Below, in pieces: positions 1 to 10,100 of a stretch of DNA of 64,000 nt (the stretch's first letter is position 1; each line of letters opens with the position of its first letter). A program made the translations under genes and the position numbers. Below the pieces are notes generated by a model. It was not told where the DNA came from. It worked only from the letters and a program-made list of their open reading frames with translations, and did not search any database. The stretch covers positions 143,254,829 to 143,318,828 of the forward strand of contig CM053143.1 of the NCBI GenBank assembly GCA_028571685.1, written 5' to 3'. This DNA is from Heterohyrax brucei (lineage: Eukaryota > Chordata > Mammalia > Hyracoidea > Procaviidae).

Positions 1-480
1 TAGTACCCTCCTCCAGGAACTGATCCCTCCTGACACCATGTCCAAGTGTGTGAGATGCAATCTTGCCATTCTTGCTTCTAAAAAGCATTCTGATTGTACT
101 TCTTCCAAGACAGGTTTGTTCATTCTCCTGGTAGCCCATGATATATTCAGTATTTTTTTTTTTTTTTTGCCAACACCATAATTCAAAGGAATTGTTTTTT
201 CTTTGGTCTTCTTATTCATTTTGACATGTGTATGAAGGGACTGAAAAACACCATGGCTTGGATCAGGTGCTTCTTAGTCCTTAAAGTGTGTCTTTGCCTT
301 TTAGCTCTTTAAGGAGATCTCCAGCAGCGATTTGCCCAGTGCAAAGTATCACTTGTTTTCTTGACTGCTGCTTCCATGGACTTTGATTGCAGATACAAGT
401 AAAATGAAATCATTGACAACTTCAGTATTTCCTTTGTTTGCCAAGAAGTCATTAAAAAGACGGAAGAATGAAAAGATTAT
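1..480 (-). mobile_element. RTE-clade LINE fragment, 3' part, runs off window edge
   Basis: Reverse complement matches the post-reverse-transcriptase region of the other RTE copies here (28540-29355, 34455-34935), including the block reading EVVNDFILLVSAI on the minus strand and the AVKKTSD-type region. A run of 16 T interrupts it near 155-172. It abuts an RTE piece in the opposite orientation at about 481. Confidence 0.75.
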
Positions 481-930
481 AAAGGATGTCAGAAGAGACT
501 CTGACATTTGCTCTTGAACACAGACTAGCTGAGGTGAAAGGGAGCAATGAAAAAGCAGAAGGACTAAACGGAAGATTGCAAAGTGCCGCTCGAGAACAGA
601 AAGGAAAGTATTGTAAAGAAATGGGCCAAGACCTGGTGAGAGGAAGTCAAAACGTAAAAATACGTGCATTTCTCAAACTGAAAGAATTGGAAAAAAAAAA
701 AAAATTCATGCTTCAAGTTTTAATACTGAAGGGTTCTACTGGGAAAATACTAAATGATACAGGAGGCATCAAAAAACAAACAAACAAACAAACAAAAAAG
801 ATGGAGGGAATACAGAATCCCAGTACCAAAATGAATTGGTTAACATTCAACTGTTTCAGGAGGTAGCATATGACCAAGAAGCAATGCTACTGGAGGAAGA
901 GGTCTACACTGCACTAAAAACAGGAGGTAT
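481..930 (+). mobile_element. RTE-clade LINE fragment, middle part, opposite orientation
   Basis: The plus strand reads EETLTFALEHRLAEVKG, equivalent to the minus-strand ETLKLALEHR segment at 40501-40842, followed by a degenerate FQEVAYDQEAMLLEEEV block expected before the reverse transcriptase. Interrupted by A-rich runs at 690-705 and 769-798. Confidence 0.7.
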
Positions 931-1148
931 CTTTAGGGGATCAAACTGCCAATGGCAGCTGGAAAGATGAAACAGCAACGGTAGGTGGCAGTGAGTTTAT
1001 GTTAATGAGGGGGGAACAACTCAGAAAAGGAGGCTTAAAATGGCCACAAAACAAGAATAATATAATCAGTGTTACTAAACTGTACACGTAGAAACAGTGT
1101 ACGATTTGCTATGTGTATTCTCACCAACAACAAAATAATTAAAATTAG
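931..1148 (+). mobile_element. LINE 3'-end-like segment (probable L1 3' UTR end)
   Basis: The portion ATAATCAGTGTTACTAAAC to AACAACAAAATAATT resembles segments at 30195-30310 (+) and the reverse complement of 40290-40400. I read it as the terminus of an afrotherian L1 3' UTR; the exact family is uncertain. Confidence 0.45.
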
Positions 1149-1149
1149 G

Positions 1150-1690
1150 ACTAAAAAAAGGTCAAGGCTTGGGCCACGGGCACTTTAATCAAAGTACCAT
1201 CTTTGTTTTTCTAACACTTTAAAGAAATCTTTTGGAAGAGATTTACCCAATGCAATGTATCATTTGATGACCTGATGGCTGGTTGCAAGGGTGTTGATTA
1301 TTGATCTAAGTAGAATGGAATGTTTGACAACTTCAGTCTCTGTATCAATTATCATGATGCTGTTTCCTGGCCCAGTGTGCTGATTTTCAGTTTCATTGTG
1401 TTCAGGTGTCATCATGCTGAAGAGTGTAGCTTTTGACCTTCCTCTGTAAGCGCTTTGATTCATTTTCAGCAAGCAAGGGTGTATCATCTGCATATTACAG
1501 GTTATTAATTAGTCTTCCTCCAATCCTGCTGCTGAATTAATCTTCAGATAGTCCCGTTTCTTGGATTTTTTGTCCAGAAATACAGGTGGAATATGTATGG
1601 TAAAAGGATTTAGTCTTACTGCCCGCTTTTTTCAGTTTTAAACCATGCAGTAGCCCCTTGGTCTGTTTGTATGACTGCCTTTTGGTCTGC
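1150..1690 (-). mobile_element. RTE-clade LINE fragment (reverse transcriptase 3' half)
   Basis: The minus strand encodes a degenerate RTE reverse-transcriptase C-terminal region, including a block reading CNMQMIHPCLLKMN at the site of the usual ADD active-site motif (decayed). It overlaps in content with the element at 1-480, so it is a separate insertion or a rearranged part. Confidence 0.7.
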
Positions 1691-1844
1691 GTGTGGGTTC
1701 AATATAAGCACAAATAAGTGTTATGGAATTCTCTTTCTTTGTAATGTTATGAATAGCATTACAGAACTAGTTAACATTATGCAAGTTGTTATTGTAAAAT
1801 AAAACTGAATTTTAGTAAATACAGAATCTATAACAATCACTTGA

Positions 1845-2065
1845 TATGTGATTACTGTGTATTAGGAACTGCAATAAATTCTTTATGTTGCTTTGCTTTG
1901 CCTCATTAGTCCTCATAACTATCTATAAAGTATTGTCATGTCCATTCCATGGAAAGTAAAACTGAGGTCTAGAAGATTCACTACCATGCTGCAGATCTCA
2001 GAGCTAGCAAATGGTGAAGGTGAGACTCAGACTCAGGCTTGTGACTCCATGCTTATTTTGACTGT
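1845..2065 (+). repeat. MIR SINE (old mammalian)
   Basis: It has MIR order: a degenerate core, then CCTCATTAGTCCTCATAACT, AAACTGAGG, and a degenerate cap resembling CAGAGCTAGCAAATGG. Very diverged. Confidence 0.6.
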
Positions 2066-2132
2066 CACCCTACAAGGGTACATTGCTGAAATGGGTGGCT
2101 TGACTCTATTTTTTATGCTGTTACATTCCAGA

Positions 2133-2465
2133 TGGGAGGGCAGTGATGGCTCGGTAGAATTCTCATTTTCCAGGTAGGAGACCTGCTTTTGACTCCTGGC
2201 CAGTGCACCAGCCGACAGCCACCACCTGTCCCATCTGTCAGTGTTAGCTTGCTATGATGCTGCTGGACAGGTCTCAGTGGGCTCCCCAACTAAGACAGAT
2301 TAGGAAGAAAGGCTTGATGATCTGCTGAAAATAAGGCATTGAAAACCTAGTGATTATAATAATGTGATCCACAATAGTTCACAGGGAGGGCCAGAAAGCA
2401 TTTCCTTCCATTGTGCTCGGGGTAGCAATGAGTTGGGGACCAACTCAATGGCAGCTGATAACAAC
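2133..2465 (+). repeat. SINE with tRNA-Gly-like head and RTE-like tail
   Basis: Positions 2140-2210 align over their length with a tRNA-Gly (GCAGTGATGGCTCGGTAGAA, then GGAGACC, then GGCCAGTGCACCA), with a degraded B box. The body matches the RTE/AfroSINE region also seen at 58255-58430, and the tail ends like an RTE (AACTCAATGGCAGCTGATAA then CAAC). Flanks TTCCAG (2126) and TTCCAG (2467) may be the target duplication. Confidence 0.65.
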
Positions 2466-2618
2466 CTTCCAGGTAGTAAAGGCAATGTAGTGCTCTGGGT
2501 TCACAGAAGCCTAGGAGAAGGCTTGCCAGATAAAATACATGGCACCCAGTTCAATTTGAATTTTGTACAAACAACTAATTTTTGGTATAAGTTTATCTAA
2601 TGCCATATTTGAGACCTA

Positions 2619-3125
2619 CATATGTTGTGGTTATTGGGTGCCCTCAAGTCAGTTTGGGCTCGTAATGACCCCGTGGACAACAGAATGAAGCACTGCCTGG
2701 TCTCGTGCCATCCTTATACTTGTTGCGATGTTTCAGCCCGATGTTGCCATCACTGTGTCCACACATCTCACTGAGGACCTTCCTCTTCCTTGGTGGCCCT
2801 CTGTTTCACCAAGCACCATGTGCTTCTCCGGGCACTGGTTCCTGTTGATAACACATACAAAGCATGGGAGACGAAGTGTTGTCACCCAGATTTGGTTGTT
2901 CTTCTGGTAGTCCATGGTGTATTCAAAGTTCTTCACCAACACCATAATTCCAAGACATCAATTCTTCTTCAGTCTACCTTATTTATTAGCCAACTTTCCT
3001 ATGTGTATGAGATCATTGAAAATAACCATAGCTTTCATCAGGCGCATCTTAGTCTTCAAAGGCACACCTTTGATTTGTATCACTTTAAAGAGGTCTTTTG
3101 CAGCAGATTTGTCCCAGGTAAACAA
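2619..3125 (-). mobile_element. RTE-clade LINE, 5'-truncated, antisense
   Basis: Starts at the left with the reverse complement of the RTE 3' end (TGGGTGCCCTCAAGTCAGTT) and continues through the C-terminal region whose sense reading includes EYTMDYQKNNQIW, comparable with 57336-57716. Several frameshifts. Confidence 0.8.
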
Positions 3126-3189
3126 CAACTAATTTTTTGATATAAATTTGTGTCATGCAGTATTTGGGATTGACTTGCACAGTATTTTA

Positions 3190-3350
3190 TTTGCTAAATT
3201 TGGCATGGAGCCAGGTCAGCTCTAACCTATTGCTAACCAGTGTGATCCTGGGGAAATTATCTGATTTTCCAGCCATTCTTCCCTTCTGTATAAAACAAAT
3301 TATAGAAAGTATCTGCTTCACAGAATTCTTTCAGGATTCGAAACATTCAA
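3190..3350 (+). repeat. MIR-like SINE
   Basis: Contains GTGTGATCCTGGGGAAATTA and CTTCTGTATAAAAC, the degenerate MIR core order. 3351-3760 next to it shows no recognisable feature. Confidence 0.45.
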
Positions 3351-3759
3351 TTTAACACCAAGAAATGTTAAGTCTCTTCTTAAGAATCTCTCTTTGTGCA
3401 TCTATTCATTACTTATTTTATACTGGTTCTTAACATTTATTGTCACTTTCTGCTTTCCAAAATGCTTACAATTAATAGTTGCAAAGAGACAGTTTTAAGA
3501 TGCTGTCAGGTTATTCAAGGAAAGGGATTATTTTCCTAAGTAGATTAGGTTGCTCTGCTTTAAGAAGAGCATATTATAAAGGGACTGACAATAGCACTTT
3601 AGCCTAAAGCTAAATTGCAACACAAGGTTCAGGGACGGTGAAAGTAGAGGTGGGTTTATCAAAAGTGTACATATAAGGAACGGGAAGGTTTTTGTTTAAG
3701 TGTAAGATTTCAAAAAAATTATTTCAAGATGCATATTTGTTAAAATATTGATTGATTTG

Positions 3760-4280
3760 CAAAAAAATTGAAAGAAGACAATAACATATAAATAATCATT
3801 TATTTGACTCAAGATAAATATAGACTTCTCTGGACATTGTATTGGCAATATAAATTAAGAGTCATTAAAAACGTTAATATACTATAATCTGATAATCTGA
3901 TTTCTAAGAAAACACTAAATAACCACAGATGCATGTACAGATTTAAGAATAAGAACATTCATTGTGAAATAGAGGAAAAAAAAATTCAGTGATAGAGAAA
4001 TAATAAATAACTTATGGAATAATGGAATATTATGTAATCTTAAAAGAAAATACTTTAGGTAGATATTTAGTAATATGAAAATGATCATAATATATTTAAC
4101 AGAAATCTGACTTTGTTTAAAAATCACACATACAGAGAGAGAGTTTAAACCAAAATGCTAGTGTTGGTTATCCTGGAATGGTAGGACTATGTTGCATTTT
4201 TATTTTCTTCTTTTTTGTAATACTGAGATTTTATGAAGTGTGTTTTGATAACGAGAAATTTTAAAAAACTGTTTAAAAAA
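3760..4280 (+). mobile_element. Old L1 3'-end fragment
   Basis: AT-rich, with the L1 3' arrangement: tail-end ORF2 remnants (GGAATAATGGAATATTATG), then TGGTTATCCTGGAATGGTAG and a TTTTTATTTTCTTCTTTTTT stretch typical of older L1 3' UTRs. Confidence 0.6.
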
Positions 4281-4334
4281 ATTCTAGAACTACTAAGTCA
4301 ATTTTCCAAAAGTACTTCAAAAAAGAAAAAAAAA

Positions 4335-4485
4335 AAGCTCACTGCAGTTGAGTTGATTCTGACTTGTAGAGACTGTATATGACAAAATAAACTGCCCCAT
4401 AGAATTTCCAAGCAGTGCCTGGTGGATTTGAGCTGCTGAACTTGTGGTTAGCAGCCAAAGCACTTAGCCACTAGACACCAGAATG
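4335..4485 (-). repeat. AfroSINE, antisense
   Basis: Antisense order: tail (GCAGTTGAGTTGATTCTGAC), AACTGCCCCATAGAATTTCC, CCTGGTGGATTTGAGCTGCT, and head reading TTAGCCACTAGACACCAG. Internal A box and B box are degenerate. Confidence 0.9.
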
Positions 4486-6074
4486 TCCAAAAGTACTCAG
4501 TATTCTCGTAATTTCTTTTCCCAAGTATCTTGGGGTATCTTTTCTTTTGAGGGTCTTCTAGTTCTGTGGGGAGCTGCAGCCTGTTTGCTGAATTACTCAG
4601 TGGTTAATCACACAGCAGGACCAATACTGGAGAAGCAATGATGTAATTTTGGAGCAGATGGATTTAAAAGGAGGCAGTTTTGCTGAATGGACACAGCAAT
4701 TATTACGTGCCATTCTGATTTTCGGCAATAAGCAAAAGCTTTCAGAACATGTAGACTAAAATATACACAATTTCTAGAGAAATTTACTTTTAGGTTATTA
4801 GAGTAACATTTAGAGACTAACAAGCTTATCCTGATGTCTTTTTTACATCTAAAGAATGAATTACTCTTCTCTGCAAGCTTAACTTCATCCTGTTTTATTT
4901 GTTGATCAGTCAGTTTCCAGTATGCACATTATTCTGCAAAATAGAGAATTAAAAGAATCTTTGAATAAATGTACCATGTCTGTGTTTTGGAAACCCTTTA
5001 GCAATTTTACGTGTGACAGTATTATGCTTGTAAATAAAATCATACTTTGAAAAAACATGGACAATTCTTTCATGATCGTAGCCCTGGGTAAAGTTGGACG
5101 GCATAACTAGGAAAACTCAGTGGGCCACCTTTGGTTAACTTTTCTTTCAAATTTGTTCAGAGGTGTAGCTTTGAGAAACTGCTTTTGTTCTAACTCATAT
5201 ACATATTAATAAGCTCAGGCTCAAGCAAAGGATAATGATGATTTGGTTGCTGTTATTTTCATCCATCTATAAAGCCGCAAATCCAATACTGAGTAAAGAA
5301 AATCCTCCTTTGTCAGTGGCCAAACTGTTTTTTGCCCCTGGGAATAAGTAAGAAAACTAGTTATTTGCACATGCTTAAAGAAAGAAGGAGGGGAAAAGAT
5401 CAGCATATTCGTTAATTAAAAAAATTACAGCCTGGATTTTGATCATGTCAAGACTCACAGCATACCCTTCTTTGTTTCGGATACGCTGCTGATTGCCGTT
5501 TCTAGAAGACACACAGATACATGATTTAAACAATCAAAGGTAAGAACCCAGTTGTTATTATCATTATATTTTTTCTCATATGTTTATACTTTGTTTTGAT
5601 TTATTAATAGACCATCCTTTGCTTATTTTCCATGTTCCATGACTGTGTTTTTATTGACTTCTTTGAGTTTTTGACAGATAAATGGATGCTCTATGAATGT
5701 ATGATTCTAGTTTAAAATGACAATAAACTGAGGTCTGGCAATATGACTCCATTAAAGCACAGTCAGTATTGCCTGCTTTTGGGAAATTGCAATTTCACTT
5801 TAGGACATCAAAAAGAATAATTTAGGAATTTGTGTGTGTTCCACTGTGTATAGTCACAATAAAAATTAATTATTAAAAAACATACAAACAAGAACAAGAA
5901 CAACAACAGCAAAACAACAGTAACTTACGCAGGTATGTGTCCCTAAAGAAAGTATTATATACTGATATTTTTCCTTTAAAAATATTAAAGATACAACATC
6001 ATCAATTTCACCTATATACATCTTAACAAAGAATTAGCTCCTAAATGTATGAGCTCCAACTCCTTGAGAACTTG
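4486..6074. other. Unique non-coding sequence
   Basis: No convincing ORF. An A-rich CAA-type stretch lies at about 5878-5925. A good splice-donor-like AAAG/GTAAGA occurs at 5540, discussed as a possible non-coding exon. Nothing else recognised. Confidence 0.5.
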
Positions 6075-6235
6075 TTAGGCATTATATACTCCATAGGCAT
6101 TTATTGTAGTAACCTGCATGCTCCCTTGTAGACATGAATAAATGATCTGGGGAGTCAGTAGCCCACCCAAGGCCACACACAGCTAACACATCATGGGCCA
6201 GGGTTTAAATCACTGTCTACTTTTAGCTCTCTTTG
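6075..6235 (+). repeat. MIR SINE
   Basis: MIR 3' half is visible: CCCACCCAAGGCCACACACA, GCTAACACATCATGGGCCAG, GGTTTAAATC. Diverged. Confidence 0.65.
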
Positions 6236-6732
6236 ATAAGTATGTATATTTAACTTGGATTTTTAAAAGCTGTTGATGAATTACTATTATATTACATTTT
6301 TATAAATCTAAAAACTACTATATTTCATATTTATTGTGCCAGGATTTGCATTTTTTTAGGTATCATTCTTTCATTCTATACTAGAAATAGAAACATTATT
6401 TAAAATAGCTTTTTAGAAGTTGCTATCAACAAATACATGTCTCATAACAGGCATTTTACATTTTTTGTTGATATGCACTTTAATTCCTTTTACTATATTC
6501 ACTCTCTCACCCAGTTAACATCCATAAGAACCCAGTCACTCAGATCATTGTTGGATCAAGCAAGACAGAGAATGAAGAATCAAGAAAACTGCTACTGTAC
6601 ATTTCTTCTTCTCCTTTCTTAATGGTGGTTATTTTTTAAGTTGTGAAGTTAATGTGTGCCAAAAACTAAAAGTCTGAGTAAAATAGATCAGTTTCTAGAA
6701 AAACACACATTCACACATACGGACACACACAC

Positions 6733-6880
6733 ACCGTTGCAGTCAATTCGATTTCAACTCCTAGCCAGCCTATGGGACAGAGTAGAACTGCCCCATAGGG
6801 TTTCCAAGGAGCTCCTGATGCATCTAAACTGCTGCCCTCTTGGTTAGCAGCTGTAGCTGTTAACCGCTGTGCCGGTAGCG
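6733..6880 (-). repeat. AfroSINE, antisense
   Basis: TATGGGACAGAGTAGAACTG, CCCCATAGGGTTTCCAAGGA and GGTTAGCAGCTGTAGCTGTT are visible in order. It sits next to a short CACACACA run on its tail side. Confidence 0.92.
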
Positions 6881-6907
6881 TTTTCTCTAGAAACACCTGC
6901 ATATTTC

Positions 6908-7122
6908 AGTTGCTGTTGAGTGCTGTCAATTTTGACTCACACTGACTCTATGATAGAGTCCACTCTGGTGACAGAGTAGAACTGCTCCAGAGGACGTCCT
7001 AGCTGTAGTCTTTATGGGAACAGATTGCCAAGTCTCTTCTCCCACAGAGTGGCTGTGGGTTTGAATCACTGGCTTTTTGGTTAGCAGCTGGATGCTTTAA
7101 CCGTTGTAACACCAGGGCTCCT
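6908..7122 (-). repeat. AfroSINE, long variant, antisense
   Basis: About 215 bp, carrying an extra central segment absent from most copies. Tail GAGTGCTGTCAATTTTGACT, head GGTTAGCAGCTGGATGCTTT then ACACCAGGGCTCCTT. It abuts the 3' end of the L1 that follows. Confidence 0.85.
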
Positions 7123-10100
7123 TAATTTTTTTAATTGTACTTTAGATAAAGCTTTATAGAACAAACTGGCTTCTCATTAAATGTTTATTACTATTGTTTT
7201 ATGGCATTGATGAACAACCTCCCAATAAGTCAACAGATTCCATCCTCTACTCTTGAGTTCTCTTTTGTCGGCTTTTCTGTCCTCTCCTTCCTTCTAGTCC
7301 TTGCCACTGACCTGATATGCCCCTTTAGTCTCATTTTGTGTTGTGGTCGTCTGTGAAACCGATCAGCGACTACATTGCTGAGCCCAGCATGGCCTGGGGC
7401 CATATTCTTAGGGTTTTTTCAGTCTCTGTCAGGCCAGTAATTGTGGCCTTTTTTGCAAGTTAGAATTTTGTTTTATATTTTTCTCCAGCTCCATCTGGGA
7501 CCCACTATTGTGATGCCTGTCAGAGCAGCCAGTGGTGGTAGCTGGGTACCATCTAGTTTCACTGGGCTCAGCCTGGTGGAGGCTGTGTGGTAGTTGTGGT
7601 CCATTAGTCCTTTGGATCTTTCCCTTGTGTCTTTAATTTTCTTTATTTTCCTCTGCTGCTAAGGGCCTGAGCCCAGAGGAGTATGTTAAATGGCTTCTCA
7701 CAGGCCCTTTAAGATTTCAGATGCTATTCATCAAAGTGGAATATGGTACATTTTCTTTTTTTTTTTATCCTCATATGTCCATCTTCTTTCTTGATGCTTG
7801 TCTAGACATAAAAATATTTTTTAAAAGGTAATCATATTTAATTTTTTACAGAACAATTAACCATAGATTTTACCCATTCTATTTTTTTTTATTAAATAAA
7901 AAAATGAAAGTGTACATACTCTGTGCTTACAATATTGGGGTTAAGAGAGGAGGAGTACACAAGTTGTGTCGAAGTCTCATTAAAATTGATCTTCTTACTA
8001 ATGTGAATTGTCACCAATTTCACCCTACCAAATTTCTAACAATTAACTAATCTAAACCCTCACCCCTTGCCTTCCCGCCCTCCCATCTTCCCCACCCTTG
8101 TAGCCATCAAAGAGTCTTTTCTGTTATGTATGAGTATGGTTTTAAGTTTTTTATCTTAGGGGTCTCATATAATAATTGTCCTTCTGTTGCTGACTGGATT
8201 CACTCAATATAATGTCCTCCAGTTGAGACCAAACTGAGAGATGTTTCCTGCTATCATCGTTGTTCTTTATCAGTGTATAGTACTCCATGGAGTATATATC
8301 CCAAAGTTTACCTATCCACTCTTTTGTTGTTGGGCATCTGGGTTGATTCCAACTTTTTGTTATTGTGGACTGTGCTGCAATGAATATTTGTGTGCATGTA
8401 GCAGTCGGTGTGAATGGCCTTGATTTTGTAGGATATATTCCGAGCAGAGGAATAACTGGGTCAAATGGTATATTTATATTCATTATTTTAAGGTAATGCC
8501 AAATTGCTTTCCAAAGAGGTTGCACCATTCTGCAATCCCACCAACAGTGAAGGAGAGTTCCAATCTCTCCACAGCCTCTCCAACATTTATTGTTTTGCGT
8601 TTTATGGATCATGGCCAATCTCATTGGGGTGAGGTGGTATCACATTGTCGTCTTGATTTGAATTTCTTTAATAATTAATGATTGTGAACATGTCTGTATG
8701 TGTTTTTTGGCTGCCTGGATCTCCTCTTTAGAGAAGTGTCTGTCCATCTCCTTTGCCCATCGCTTAATTGGATGATTTGTCTCTTTCTTATTGATATTTT
8801 GTAGAACCTTGTAGATTATGGAGATCAGGCATTGGTCTGACATAGAGTTGCCAAATATTTTTTCCCATTTCATAGGTGGTCTTTTAATTCTTTTGAGGAA
8901 GTCTTTGGATGAACAGAAGTGTTTGATTCTTATTAATTTCCATTTATCTATTTTCTCTTCTGATGGATGTGTTTTGTTTGTGAGATTTTGAAGTCTGTCT
9001 ATATTGCATATTAAAACATCCATTGTTGACCCTATCTTATCTTGGATGAGCTTTATCGTTTTAGCTTTTATATTCAGGTCTTTTATCCAATTTGAGTTGA
9101 TTTTTGTATAAGGTGTGAGATATGGGTCTTGCTTCAATTTTTTGCAGATGAATATCCAATTATGCCAGCACCATTTGTCAAAGAGACTGTTCTTACCCCA
9201 GTTCAAAATCTTAGGACCTTTGTCAAATATCAGCTGTTCATAAGAGGATGGTGGCATCTCTGGGGTCTCTACTTTGTTCCATTGGTCTATATGTCTCTTT
9301 TTGCACCAATACCAGGCTGTTTTGACTATCATTGCAGTGTAATAAGTTTTAAAGTCAGGTAGTGAGAGGCCTCCCAGCATGTTCTTCTTTTTCAGTAGTG
9401 TTTTACTTATTCGGGGTTTCTTCCCTTTCCAAATAAAACTGATAATTTGTTTCTCCATCTCATTAAAAAATGTCGTTGGAATTTGTATTGGGATTGCATT
9501 ATACAAGTAGAGTGCTCTGGGCAAAATAGACATTTTCACAATATTGAGCCTTCCTATTCATGAGCAGGGCAGATTATTCCACTTATGTAAGTCCCTCCTA
9601 GTTTCTTGTAGCAATGTCTTGTAATTTTCTCTGTAAAGATCTCTTATTTCTCTAGTTAGATTTATTCCTAGGTATTTTATCTTCTTGGGGGCTATAGTAA
9701 ATGCAACTGATTTGGTGATTTCTTCATTAATAATTTCATTGTTGGTATAAAGGAATCCCACTGATTTAGTTATGTTTATCTTGTATCCCGATACTTTGCT
9801 GAATTCTTCCATTAGCTCTAAAAGTTTACTTATGGATTTCTTTGGATTCTCTGCATAAACAATCATATCATCTGCAAATAGGGAAATCTTTACTTCTTCA
9901 GTGCCAATACAGATGCCTTTTATTTCTTTGTCTTGTCTAACTGCTCTGGCTAGAACTTTTAGGACAATGTTGAATAGAAGTGGTGAGAGTGGGCATCCCT
10001 GTCTAGCTCCCATTTTCAAAGGGAATTCTTTCAGTCTTTCACTGTTCAGGATGATGAAAGCAGTTGGCTTTGCATAGATGCTATTGATTATATTGAGGAA

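Noticed and set aside
486-866. 126-codon ORF beginning MSEETLTFALEHR as a possible gene.
   Set aside because: It is RTE linker sequence, matched by the antisense copy at 40501-40842.
2140-2210. A functional tRNA-Gly gene.
   Set aside because: The B-box region and stems are degraded and it continues directly into SINE body and RTE tail.
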